A stretch of DNA of 64,000 nt from Chitinophagaceae bacterium (GTDB lineage: Bacteria; Bacteroidota; Bacteroidia; Chitinophagales; Chitinophagaceae): positions 1-64,000 of the forward strand of contig CANFKE010000008.1 of the NCBI GenBank assembly GCA_947447465.1, read 5' to 3'. The position numbers and the translations under genes are program-made. Numbering within the stretch: the stretch's first letter is position 1; each line of letters starts with the position of its first letter. The notes under the pieces were generated by a model that saw only the letters and a program-made list of their open reading frames with translations, was not told where the DNA came from and made no database searches. This document shows, piece after piece, positions 49,105 through 58,300 of this stretch.

Positions 49105-52100
49105 TTAAAATGCCCTGTTGATGCCTATCACGTATCTGTAAGCAAAATATTGCGGATTGCTGTAAGGCGTACGGTTGACAAAGAATGGCAGATCTACACG
49201 GATGGTAAGTGGTTTTGCTTTTTCAAAAACACCCCAGTTCTTGACCGTAAAAGCAAATCCCAGACCTGCGTCCATGCGCACGTCGCTCCACATATTAGAA
49301 GGTACTATGTTGTAAACATTAGATGCAGAGAAATAGCTCAATTGCATAATGCCTGCGTCTGCAAATGCATAAGCATTGATGTGCAGCCAGTTGCGGAACA
49401 GGCGTGGACGGTAAGGGAAGTAGTTCTCAAAGCCTATTTCCATATTTACAGCGGCACCACTTCTTCCTTTATAGCTTTCCATTACTGTGCCATTGCGTTC
49501 GTCGGGTGTATTGTAGCCGGCATAACCGCGAAGGTTCAATCCTCCACCTTGTTGGAAATGATTCATATCGTAGCGGGAGATGCCACCCCAATCATCAGGC
49601 ACGAATCCTTTGCTGCGGGTGTATTTATTTTCCAGCAGATCTTCAGGACTTCCGCCTGCCAGGTAGAGCAAACTTTCGCCAGGAAATCTGTTGCCCATAC
49701 CATAGCGCCCGAAAACACGCGTGCGTACCTCCAACTTCTTTATATAATTTGTGTTGATAGACTCTAACTGAGCATAAGAATAGTTAGAAGGCGTGCTGTT
49801 GCCATTGAGTATAGGTGCTCTCAGACTGAGCGTATATCGGCCTGCACCGTGCATGTAGTTGTAACTATGTGTCCATGCCAGATTGATTGATGTGTTAGGT
49901 CTTGACCAAGTGCTGGTAAAGTCGAGCGGGGTAATGAGGTAATTAGTATCCTGTGCATCCTGCATCCACATGCTCTGTACATATCCCTGTATGAGGTTCT
50001 TGTCGCTTTGCATCCAGTTAAAGCCACCTCTCTGATACCAGATGCCATCAATGAAACGGCTGTTGATCTGCATAGCCAGCTTAGGGTAGTTGCGGCTGAC
50101 CGGAGAAATATAATTGAACGAGTAATGAACCGGAGCGTAGGTTCTGTAAGGTCCGTCGCCCTTGTAAGACAGATAGGCATCTTCCTGCAATACGTGTGTG
50201 TTCCACCAGATGCTTGCATCCAGTTTGTATAGGGTAAACATATAGTCGCCTTCTACATGAGCGCCTGCTTTTATTCCATCTATAGGGTTCCACCAAACGT
50301 CAGGGCGAACATATAGCCTATATTTTCGTCTGTCATATTGTTCATTGAGACCGCCATCTAATGTGGCTCTCACTGCACCTTTGCAACCCAACAGTCCTTT
50401 GCGGCGGTAATTGTCCACCTCATTTCTGTCCGTGAGTCTGAAGGATGTATCTATCTGAACACTCCTGACTCCTCCTGGCACTGCTACTCTGGCGGTATAA
50501 CCGGCGTTCATCTTACCCCAGCCATACCACTTAGGCAGACTTGTTGCATTGGTCTGCTTATAAAACCAGGTGTTAGGGATGTAGAAATTAAACTTATTGC
50601 CATCTTTAGAAGTAACAGTAAAGTCAATCGGCATCTGCATGTCTCCTTTACGTTTGAAGCGAATGGCAACGCTGTCAGTGCCCTTTATCTTGCTTATCCT
50701 ACCTACGTGATAATCGAGTGTTTTGGTGGTTTCAAACCATTGGTCAAAGAACCATGACAGGTCAACATGGGTATATTGTATCATTGACGCTCTGAAATCC
50801 TCATAATAGGGATGAGCGAATTTCCACTGTTCGAAGTAGTGTTTCAGGGCATTCTGGAACAAGGAGTCGCCCAGCACATACTGCAGATTATAGAGCATAT
50901 TGGCCGTCTTATAATATACGGTACCATATCCGCCGCCATGATTCAGTGCATTGTGGAAATCATCGGAATGGGTATTGAGCGGCAGTTCATTCTGATTGAG
51001 GGCTACATAGGTATAAGGATTAGATATGTTCTTATCCAACACCAATCCCGGATCGGTAAAGTGTTTTTTATATCCCTTAGTAGGTTTTGACCCAAGAATG
51101 GTATCGCCATCGATACGCCTTAAACCCCATGCTGTAAGAAATTGAGTAAAGCCCTCGTCCATAGCAGCTCTGTAGGTCTCATTGCTGCCTACCTGTCCGT
51201 AGAACCAGTTATGGCCTATCTCGTGCACCAGCAGTCCGCGGTAACCTGGCTCTGCACCTCCGTCCATGGTTATCATAGGGTATTCCATACCGTCAGCGGC
51301 ATCTGCCGCCACGATCTTGGGGTAGCGATAGCGTCCTATATCCTGCGAAAAGGTTTTGATGATGCTGGTAATATAGTCGGGTGCATTCTGCCAGCGTGCG
51401 GCATGAGGCTCCTGTACAATGGCCACACACTCGATCCCGTTCCAGTAGGCAGTACCTATGCGGTATGAAGGGTCGCCGGTAAAGGCAAAGTCATGTACAT
51501 TATTCGCTATAAAATGCCATTTTTTACGTTCACCTTTTATATAAGGAGTAATAACAGAGGGTGCTTCATCCCATTTCTTATCTTTAAAATTTTTGATGTC
51601 CAGTTTTGCTCGCAGGTCGGCAGGTAATACCTCATTTCTGTTCTGTAATTCTCCCGATGCTTCTACTACATAGTTAGAGGGGAAATCGAGTGTTACATCA
51701 TACACGCCGTAGTCGCCATAGAACTCCTTGTTGAGGTGCTGATAGGTGTCCCAGCCATGCATGCGGTCATATACCGATACTTTAGGAAACCACTGACAAC
51801 CATTATAATGTTTGAATCCCCAGGCATCATACATCTTCATGCGGCGACGTGTCTGTCCTTTATCATAATAAGTATTGAATCCCATTTTGATAGTGATCTT
51901 TCCTCCCGGTCTCAGAGGTTCGCTCAGATATACTTTCATTATGGTATTGTCCAGTTCGGTCTTTGCTGCCGAGCCATTTACCAGTACATTTTCTATGACA
52001 ATACCCAATCCCGCAGCTTCTTTTTCGCCATAACCGGGGTCGCTTTTGTTGAGTTTTTCCAGTTTGCCCAAATAAGAACCTTTGATAAAGGCATTCTGAT

Positions 52101-52365
52101 ACAAATGGAAATAAACATATTGTAAGGTGTCGGGAGAATTATTCCAGTAGGTAAGCTCCTCCTGTCCTTCTACTCTGTCATCTTCTTCATGAATAGTAGC
52201 ATTGATATTATAGGCTACATCCTGCTGCCAATAAGCTTTATCGGGCATCCGGTTTTGCCAGTAATGTTCATTTGCTGAATTTCTATAAACATTGTCGTGC
52301 CATTGCGCCGACGCCGACAATACAGACAGGATACAGGTGAAGGAAAACAAAGTAAACAACCTCAT
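49105..52365 (-). CDS. M1-family metallopeptidase, large (start trimmed to MRLFTLFSFTCILSVLSASAQW)
   Basis: GMEYPMITMDGG; HEIGHNWFYGQVGSNETYRAAMDEGF (HExxH-x18-E); signal peptide; beta-rich C-terminal half. Confidence 0.92.
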   Translation of the reverse strand: MRLFTLFSFTCILSVLSASAQWHDNVYRNSANEHYWQNRMPDKAYWQQDVAYNINATIHEEDDRVEGQEELTYWNNSPDTLQYVYFHLYQNAFIKGSYLGKLEKLNKSDPGYGEKEAAGLGIVIENVLVNGSAAKTELDNTIMKVYLSEPLRPGGKITIKMGFNTYYDKGQTRRRMKMYDAWGFKHYNGCQWFPKVSVYDRMHGWDTYQHLNKEFYGDYGVYDVTLDFPSNYVVEASGELQNRNEVLPADLRAKLDIKNFKDKKWDEAPSVITPYIKGERKKWHFIANNVHDFAFTGDPSYRIGTAYWNGIECVAIVQEPHAARWQNAPDYITSIIKTFSQDIGRYRYPKIVAADAADGMEYPMITMDGGAEPGYRGLLVHEIGHNWFYGQVGSNETYRAAMDEGFTQFLTAWGLRRIDGDTILGSKPTKGYKKHFTDPGLVLDKNISNPYTYVALNQNELPLNTHSDDFHNALNHGGGYGTVYYKTANMLYNLQYVLGDSLFQNALKHYFEQWKFAHPYYEDFRASMIQYTHVDLSWFFDQWFETTKTLDYHVGRISKIKGTDSVAIRFKRKGDMQMPIDFTVTSKDGNKFNFYIPNTWFYKQTNATSLPKWYGWGKMNAGYTARVAVPGGVRSVQIDTSFRLTDRNEVDNYRRKGLLGCKGAVRATLDGGLNEQYDRRKYRLYVRPDVWWNPIDGIKAGAHVEGDYMFTLYKLDASIWWNTHVLQEDAYLSYKGDGPYRTYAPVHYSFNYISPVSRNYPKLAMQINSRFIDGIWYQRGGFNWMQSDKNLIQGYVQSMWMQDAQDTNYLITPLDFTSTWSRPNTSINLAWTHSYNYMHGAGRYTLSLRAPILNGNSTPSNYSYAQLESINTNYIKKLEVRTRVFGRYGMGNRFPGESLLYLAGGSPEDLLENKYTRSKGFVPDDWGGISRYDMNHFQQGGGLNLRGYAGYNTPDERNGTVMESYKGRSGAAVNMEIGFENYFPYRPRLFRNWLHINAYAFADAGIMQLSYFSASNVYNIVPSNMWSDVRMDAGLGFAFTVKNWGVFEKAKPLTIRVDLPFFVNRTPYSNPQYFAYRYVIGINRAF

Positions 52366-52471
52366 AATTAAAATTTGGGTTAAAAATAGAATATTATCGG
52401 GTAACCCCACATCACCCAATAGCGCTATCTTATTTATGGCATATCTAAGTATATTTGGTAAAACCATTTTT

Positions 52472-52804
52472 ATGATCGACGCACAGCTCATCACCACATC
52501 AACTTCCCTTGAAGGGTACCGTATTGTTAGCCACCATGGAGTGGTAAGAGGTATTACGGTTCGCTCGCGCAGCATCTTTGGTAATTTTGCCGGTGGACTA
52601 CAAGCTATTGTTGGCGGAAAGCTATCGATATATGTAAAGTTGTGTGAAGATACCCGTCAGGAGGCGTTTGCATTAATGGTAGAACATGCCGAAGAAGCCG
52701 GGGCCAATGCCATCATTAATATGCGCTATGATGCCAATGAAGTAATGACCGGGATTACAGAAGTGCTGGCCTATGGTACTGCTGTGAGGGTGGAGAAGAT
52801 TTGA
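52472..52804 (+). CDS. YbjQ/DUF74-family protein (start trimmed to MIDAQLITTS)
   Basis: LITTSTSLEGYRIVSHHGVVRGITVRSRSIFGNFAGGLQAIVGG...REEAFALM-type repeats..AIINMRYD. Confidence 0.9.
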   Translation: MIDAQLITTSTSLEGYRIVSHHGVVRGITVRSRSIFGNFAGGLQAIVGGKLSIYVKLCEDTRQEAFALMVEHAEEAGANAIINMRYDANEVMTGITEVLAYGTAVRVEKI

Positions 52805-52811
52805 CCAGTAT

Positions 52812-53291
52812 TTATTTAGTATACCCTAATGTCTCATACCACGCCTTCGAAGGCCTGTTAGTCGGATAACCATGTTCTGCCCTAAATGCTTTTCGTTCGG
52901 CCGTAAAATCCCACCAATTCTTGCTTGTATCTCTGTGGTTGGCATAGTGCACTACCAGTCGGCATTGGTCTTCAACGCAGGGATCTATCCAATAGCCGCA
53001 ATGGGTTTCTAATTCATCTATCAGTGTGGGGCCATCTTTGTGCTTCAATGAGTCAATTGTATAGTACCCTATTGAAATAAGGTCTTCAGCAAATTTGATA
53101 CCGACAGAAGGTATGGATTGGAATACAATGAGTGCATTGATCTCCATAGCCCGATGTTGAGGTACATTTAGTATGGCGCATATTTCAGTCGTGCTCAACA
53201 TCGATAGGTCGCTCATCCTAATTTTTGCAGCCCTAAGTTGAGCTTTTTCTTCAACGGTAAGCGGTGTTTTGATGGTCTTTTTAGTTGCCAT
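52812..53291 (-). CDS. helix-hairpin-helix / Cdd1-like (pathogenicity-locus family) protein
   Basis: VFQSIPSVGIKFAEDLISIGYYTIDSLKHKDGPTLIDELETHCGYWIDPCVEDQCRLVVHYANHRDTSKNWWDFTAERKAFRAEHGYP. Confidence 0.78.
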   Translation of the reverse strand: MATKKTIKTPLTVEEKAQLRAAKIRMSDLSMLSTTEICAILNVPQHRAMEINALIVFQSIPSVGIKFAEDLISIGYYTIDSLKHKDGPTLIDELETHCGYWIDPCVEDQCRLVVHYANHRDTSKNWWDFTAERKAFRAEHGYPTNRPSKAWYETLGYTK

Positions 53292-53489
53292 ATCAGTTAA
53301 TTATTGCAAATATCCTGAAGTTTGCGATGCGGAAGAAAATATAGTCAGGTAAAATAGCTGAAGCCCTTATTTTTCGGGTAGTACAGCAAAAATAACATGG
53401 CTACGACCCAACTAAAAAAAATCTCATTTTTCTTTTGACCTTCAAATGATTATTTTTGCAGCGTTTTATATCAAATAACAAAAAAAATT

Positions 53490-54800
53490 ATGGCAATCGT
53501 TGACCTGGTAATGCCTAAGATGGGCGAAAGTATAATGGAAGCTACAGTGCTTAAATGGCACAAGAAAGTAGGTGACGTTATTAAAATGGACGAAACCCTG
53601 CTGGATATAGCTACCGACAAGGTAGATAGTGAAGTTCCTTCAACAGCTGCCGGTACCATCACAGAATTGCTGTTCAAAGAAAATGACGTAGTGCCGGTTG
53701 GTGCCGTTATTGCACGTATAGATGCCGGTGGCGCTGCCGCTGCACCTGCGCCGGCTGCACCTCAGGCTGCTGCTGCGCCAGCCCCTGCTGCTGTTACGGT
53801 TCATAATGCCGCGCCTGCTGCCCCTGTAGCCGCGCCTGCTGCAAGCGGTTCACGTTTCTACTCTCCGTTGGTATTGAATATTGCCGGCAAGGAAGGTATT
53901 GGCATGGCTGAATTGGAAAATGTACCCGGTACCGGCAATGAAGGCCGTGTGACCAAGAAAGATATATTGGATTATGTAGCTAACAGAGGCAATATGCCTG
54001 CCCCTGCTGCTGCGCCTGCAGTTGTTGCAGCACCTGCGGCTCCGGTTGCTGCAGCGCCTGCTGCCGCTCCGTCAGCATCTGTTCCTTCGGGTAATGTGGA
54101 GATCATAGAGATGGACCGTATGCGTAAGCTGATAGCTGATCATATGGTGCGTAGCAAGGCTACTTCTCCGCATGTCACCAGCTTTACAGAAGCTGATGTT
54201 ACCAATCTGGTTAAATGGCGTGATAAGGTGAAGGGTCCTTTCGAAAAGAAGTATGGCGAAAAGATCACGTTCACTCCAATATTCATCGAAGCTGTTGCGA
54301 GTTGCATCCGTAAGTTCCCTATGATCAATGTTAGTGTTGAGGGCGATCGCATCATCGTTAAGAAAGATGTGAACATTGGTATGGCTACCGCACTACCAAG
54401 CGGCAACCTAATCGTTCCGGTCATTAAGAACGCGGATACTAAGAATCTGATCGGTCTTTCTAAGGATGTGAATTCATTGGCCAATGCGGCACGTAACAAT
54501 AAGCTGAAGGTAGATGATACGCAGGGTGGTACATTCACACTGACTAACGTAGGTACTTTTGGTAGCCTTATGGGCACGCCTATCATCAATCAGCCACAGG
54601 TTGCTATACTTGCGGTCGGCTCTATAAAAAAGAGACCAATGGTATTGGAAACTGCTGATGGTGATGTGATCGCTGTTCGCCACATGATGTATCTGTCATT
54701 GAGCTATGATCACCGTGTTGTTGATGGTTCATTGGGTGCCAGCTTCCTTACAGCGGTGGCCAATGCATTGGAAGCATTCGATCCGAAAAGAGATATCTAA
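53490..54800 (+). CDS. 2-oxo acid dehydrogenase dihydrolipoyl acyltransferase (E2)
   Basis: Lipoyl domain ETLLDIATDKVDSEVPS; Ala/Pro linkers; E3-binding domain; catalytic SLSYDHRVVDGSLGASFL. Confidence 0.95.
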   Translation: MAIVDLVMPKMGESIMEATVLKWHKKVGDVIKMDETLLDIATDKVDSEVPSTAAGTITELLFKENDVVPVGAVIARIDAGGAAAAPAPAAPQAAAAPAPAAVTVHNAAPAAPVAAPAASGSRFYSPLVLNIAGKEGIGMAELENVPGTGNEGRVTKKDILDYVANRGNMPAPAAAPAVVAAPAAPVAAAPAAAPSASVPSGNVEIIEMDRMRKLIADHMVRSKATSPHVTSFTEADVTNLVKWRDKVKGPFEKKYGEKITFTPIFIEAVASCIRKFPMINVSVEGDRIIVKKDVNIGMATALPSGNLIVPVIKNADTKNLIGLSKDVNSLANAARNNKLKVDDTQGGTFTLTNVGTFGSLMGTPIINQPQVAILAVGSIKKRPMVLETADGDVIAVRHMMYLSLSYDHRVVDGSLGASFLTAVANALEAFDPKRDI

Positions 54801-54822
54801 GCAATATCATTCATTCTTATAA

Positions 54823-54857
54823 ATAAGGCCCGTGTTGTATAACACGGGCCTTATTAT
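54823..54857 (+). terminator. Rho-independent terminator
   Basis: AATAAGGCCCGTGTT-gtat-AACACGGGCCTTATT perfect hairpin. Confidence 0.85.
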
Positions 54858-55586
54858 TTTATGGATCACCACCTCAATTTTTCAATCATTTCAGGTAGCA
54901 TTGGTGTGTATTTGACTGATACTTTTTTATGAACAATACCGGGCAGGTTCTACTGTCTTTTTTGCCTGTTTTTTTACGCTAATTTGAGTAGCTTTTCGTA
55001 AGGTGCTCTCAGTTAACTTTAGCGCATAATTTACTGTATTTATTATTGATGTAACAAAAAATATTTTTACAGCAGCAATACAGATGCAACATTCTTTTCT
55101 GTGAAAAAATGAGTAAATTTACAATAGGTCTTTTACAGGTGGTCTTATTTTGGTGCTTTATATGTATGATGTGCTGAAATGCTTTCCTGTAAAGGGTTTC
55201 AGCAGTTGCTCCTATATACGGAGATGATAAAAATGAGGTTGAACTTTTTAAATTAAAGCAGGTAGTTGTTAATCAATTGTCACAGTAAGTGGAAAGGAGA
55301 AAAAAGCGATTATCAGCGCAAAGTCCACACTGTAGTTCAAACTAAACTAACAATAGCTGTTCAATTTTTTTTTTCAACAAAATGTTAGCAATTTCGTTCT
55401 CCCGAAAAAGAAACGGATGTTAACTTGAAAGGTGGCGGGAATTCGTACAGAGAATAAAAAATAAAACAGATTAAGAAGGGCCGTAAAAAGTGGCTGAAAA
55501 CAATGGATCATTTTCAGATAGTTTTCTTGTCGCTGCTACTGCCGGGTAACAAATTCAATTAACTTTGTTGAGCGTTGTTAACAAAT

Positions 55587-57065
55587 ATGAATAAAGACAT
55601 TTACAATACCGACATTAACTCTCAAAATGATATTGAGCAACTTTGGGAAAAGTGCCTTGCTATCATAAAAGATAATGTCAACTGGCGTACCTACCAGACT
55701 TGGTTTGAACCGATCAAAGCCGTTAGCCTGAATGATAATATCGTTACCCTTCAGGTACCGAGCCAGTTTTTTTATGAGTGGCTTGAAGAACATTATGTAG
55801 AACTACTGGGTAAGACCATCAAGCGTGTACTGGGTAAAGCAGCTCGCCTTGAATACCGTATTATGATGGAAGGCAGCAGCGCACAGCGCAATCCTGCATC
55901 TATCAATATGCCGGGTAGTACACATACACGCCCGCCTAAAGAGAATAACTTCATAGACATGCCGCTGAAGTGGGATGATCCGCACAATATAAAAACGCCT
56001 TATGCCATCCCCGGTCTGAAGCGTATGCAGATCGATCCGCAGCTGAATGCTAACTATGTGTTCGATAATTATGTTGAAGGTGATTGTAACCGCGTAGCTC
56101 GTTCTGCGGGTTTGCATATCGCTCAGAAGCCAGGTGCTACTTCATTCAATCCTTTGGTAGTGTTTGGTGGCGTTGGTTGGGGTAAGACCCATCTTGTACA
56201 GGCTATAGGTAATGAAGTACGCAGATTGCATCCTAACAAGGCAGTACTCTATGTTAGTGCGGAAAAGTTCATCAACCAGTTCATAGATCACGCCAAGAAT
56301 AATGAGATCAATGATTTTATACACTTCTATCAGTTGATAGATGTATTGATCATGGACGATATCCATCTTTTTGTTCCTGCTGTTAAAACACAGGATGTGT
56401 TCTTTGCTATCTTCAATCACCTGCACCAGAGTGGTAAGCAGATCATCCTTACCAGCGATACCGCACCACGCGATATGGAAGGTATGCAGGAGCGCTTATT
56501 GAGCCGCTTCCGTTGGGGATTGAATGCCGATATACAGGCGCCTGATTTCGAAACGCGCCAGGCTATACTCCGAGTAAAAATGCGTCATGAAGGTTTGGAA
56601 ATACCTGATGATGTAGTGAAGTATATGGCTTACAATATCCAGAGCAATGTACGTGAGCTGGAAGGTGCACTGATAGCATTGTTCGCACAGGCTACGCTGA
56701 ACAAGAAAGAAATAGACATGGATCTGGCCAAGCGCGTCATGAAGAACTTCGTGAAGACCGCTGCCCGTGAAATGACCATAGAGAACATACAGAAACTGGT
56801 ATGCGATTACTACCATGTGCCGTATGAGAAGTTGCTTACCAAGACACGTAAACGTGAAGTGGTACTGGCTCGCCAGATAACCATGTACTTTGCGAAGAAG
56901 TTTACCAAGCAGTCTTTAAAGACCATTGGCGACCACTTCGGCGGCTTCGACCATACTACTGTTATTCACTCTTGCCAGACGGTTGAAAACCTGATGGAAA
57001 CAGATACTGAATACAAGGAAAATCTGATGGAACTGCTACAGAAAGTGCAGTTGGCCAGCATCTGA
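55587..57065 (+). CDS. dnaA: chromosomal replication initiator protein DnaA (start at 55587 preferred over 55575)
   Basis: NPLVVFGGVGWGKTHLVQAIGNEV Walker A; VLIMDDIHLF; C-terminal REVVLARQITMYFAKKFTKQSLKTIGDHFGGFDHTTVIHSCQTVENL. Confidence 0.96.
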   Translation: MNKDIYNTDINSQNDIEQLWEKCLAIIKDNVNWRTYQTWFEPIKAVSLNDNIVTLQVPSQFFYEWLEEHYVELLGKTIKRVLGKAARLEYRIMMEGSSAQRNPASINMPGSTHTRPPKENNFIDMPLKWDDPHNIKTPYAIPGLKRMQIDPQLNANYVFDNYVEGDCNRVARSAGLHIAQKPGATSFNPLVVFGGVGWGKTHLVQAIGNEVRRLHPNKAVLYVSAEKFINQFIDHAKNNEINDFIHFYQLIDVLIMDDIHLFVPAVKTQDVFFAIFNHLHQSGKQIILTSDTAPRDMEGMQERLLSRFRWGLNADIQAPDFETRQAILRVKMRHEGLEIPDDVVKYMAYNIQSNVRELEGALIALFAQATLNKKEIDMDLAKRVMKNFVKTAAREMTIENIQKLVCDYYHVPYEKLLTKTRKREVVLARQITMYFAKKFTKQSLKTIGDHFGGFDHTTVIHSCQTVENLMETDTEYKENLMELLQKVQLASI

Positions 57066-57129
57066 TAAGTACTCATAACAGTGCCAAGATATTAGAAAAT
57101 AAAAAAGAAGTAAAATTTTGAAAATTTCT

Positions 57130-57159
57130 TTTGTTTTATTCTCAGAACTCTTATCTTTG
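57130..57159 (+). promoter_or_regulatory. Bacteroidetes-type promoter for the tRNA-Ser/tRNA-Pro pair
   Basis: TTTG - 18 bp - TATCTTTG (TAnnTTTG consensus) about 54 bp upstream of tRNA-Ser. Confidence 0.7.
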
Positions 57160-57212
57160 CACTCCCTTAACGAAAGCGGAAAGGGAATTATCCGGTACTA
57201 ATAAAATACTGA

Positions 57213-57302
57213 GGTGAGGTGGGAGAGAGGCCGAATCCACTAGTTTGCTAAACTGGCGTGCGTCGTTAAGATGTACCGAGGGTTCGAATCCCTCCTTCAC
57301 CG
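57213..57302 (+). tRNA. tRNA-Ser (anticodon GCT)
   Basis: GGTGAGG...CTTCACC acceptor stem, CTAG-TTTGCTAAA-CTGG anticodon arm (loop with GCT), long variable arm, GGTTCGAATCC T-arm. Confidence 0.93.
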
Positions 57303-57353
57303 CTGATTACTATTAATAATCGGCTGCTAACAGAAATGTTGGCGAACATTGTC

Positions 57354-57427
57354 CGGGAAGTAGCGCAGGCCGGTAGCGCACCTGGTTTGGGACCAGGGGG
57401 TCGCAGGTTCGAATCCTGTCTTCCCGA
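57354..57427 (+). tRNA. tRNA-Pro (anticodon TGG)
   Basis: CGGGAAG...CTTCCCG acceptor, CCTGG-TTTGGGA-CCAGG anticodon arm, GCAGGTTCGAATCCTGT T-arm. Confidence 0.95.
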
Positions 57428-57428
57428 C
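57398..57428 (+). repeat. tRNA-Pro 3'-end direct repeat, copy 1 (att-like)
   Basis: GGGTCGCAGGTTCGAATCCTGTCTTCCCGAC; identical to 57504-57534. Confidence 0.9.
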
Positions 57429-57437
57429 TCTTATAAT

Positions 57438-57468
57438 AAGCCTCACAGCAATGTGAGGCTTTTTTGTT
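57438..57468 (+). terminator. terminator of tRNA-Pro (T1)
   Basis: AAGCCTCACA-gcaa-TGTGAGGCTTTTTTG. Confidence 0.85.
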
Positions 57469-57478
57469 TTTATTCCTG

Positions 57479-57534
57479 CAGCGCATCCCGACTCTGGTCG
57501 GGAGGGTCGCAGGTTCGAATCCTGTCTTCCCGAC
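57479..57534 (+). pseudogene. partial tRNA-like copy carrying the tRNA-Pro 3' end (direct repeat copy 2, att-like); no 5' acceptor strand
   Basis: CAGCGCA-TCCCGACTCTGGTCGGGA-GGGTCGCAGGTTCGAATCCTGTCTTCCCGAC; the last 31 nt are identical to tRNA-Pro. Confidence 0.8.
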
Positions 57535-57542
57535 ATAATACA

Positions 57543-57578
57543 CACACAATGGACTGATTTTCAGTCCATTGTGTTTTT
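57543..57578 (+). terminator. second terminator (T2) after the tRNA-like copy
   Basis: ACACAATGGACTGA-tt-TTCAGTCCATTGTGTTTTT. Confidence 0.8.
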
Positions 57579-57804
57579 AGGGAACAACATAAGAACAAAA
57601 TACGTTCTTACCCCCCTATCCTTTTAGTTCTGTTACACAGAATTACACAATCTTTAAAAAATCTCCTCTTCTATTGATAAAATTCCAATAGTTCTCCCCC
57701 TTTCTATAAATAATCCATTCTCCCACAAAACAAAATCCAATCTGGGATATATAACATTACACCAAGACCGAAACGGTTCATGGATAAAAAACCACCCCTA
57801 CAAA

Positions 57805-58047
57805 ATGAAGAAAAGATATGTAGATGTATCGTTCCAAAGTTTTCTGAGACACCGATTGAATGAAGGAGTAAAATTGAAAACCAAAGAAGAGGAAGAACCA
57901 ATTGAAAACGAAGAGGAGGAAGGTGAAGAACCTACCCCAGAACCAATTGAAAAAAAGAACTCAAAAAAGAAAGTTGATACCATTGATGAGATTGTAAACG
58001 ACTATAAAAAACTAAGAGAGGAGTTTGATAAGATTTTTGAGGACTGA
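57805..58047 (+). CDS. island ORF A: small highly charged (Glu/Lys-rich) protein of unknown function
   Basis: 80-aa ORF with ATG start: MKKRYVDVSFQSFLRHRLNEGVKLKTKEEEEPIENEEEEGEEPTPEPIEKKNSKKKVDTIDEIVNDYKKLREEFDKIFED. Confidence 0.55.
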   Translation: MKKRYVDVSFQSFLRHRLNEGVKLKTKEEEEPIENEEEEGEEPTPEPIEKKNSKKKVDTIDEIVNDYKKLREEFDKIFED

Positions 58048-58060
58048 TACGGGAGAAACG

Positions 58061-58300
58061 ATGTATGATACTAACATGATGAGAGAAACCCTCAAAGTAT
58101 CGAAGTCTTTCCTGATAAGGGAAATGAAGAAATACAACTTTCTGGAAACTGATTATATCCGATATAAAAACCAAATCCTTTACACGGAAACCTCATTTTT
58201 TGAGTTCATTGAGTATCTGGTAAAGAACCGATTGATAAGGGATATAGACGAGTTAAGACGGGAGGTTGATAAAATGATTATAAACACCGATGGACTATGA
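58061..58300 (+). CDS. island ORF B: small HTH/excisionase-like DNA-binding protein candidate (start trimmed from 58025)
   Basis: MYDTNMMRETLKVSKSFLIREMKKYNFLETDYIRYKNQILYTETSFFEFIEYL resembles a winged-HTH excisionase layout. Confidence 0.5.
   Translation: MYDTNMMRETLKVSKSFLIREMKKYNFLETDYIRYKNQILYTETSFFEFIEYLVKNRLIRDIDELRREVDKMIINTDGL

Noticed and set aside
49087-49767. 226-aa + strand ORF
   Set aside because: Antisense to the C-terminal part of the well-supported M1 metallopeptidase; no recognisable protein features.
54858-55586. Chromosomal origin (oriC) upstream of dnaA
   Set aside because: No convincing TTATnCACA boxes were found by eye (one near match, TTATGAACA, near 54928). In Bacteroidetes dnaA is not always next to oriC. 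Kept only as a structured gap.
57313-57557. Three overlapping ORFs (57313-57549 -, 57327-57545 -, 57336-57557 +) at the tRNA-Pro locus
   Set aside because: They are translations of the tRNA-Pro, its 3'-end copy and the terminators. The internal peptide repeats come from the duplicated tRNA segment.
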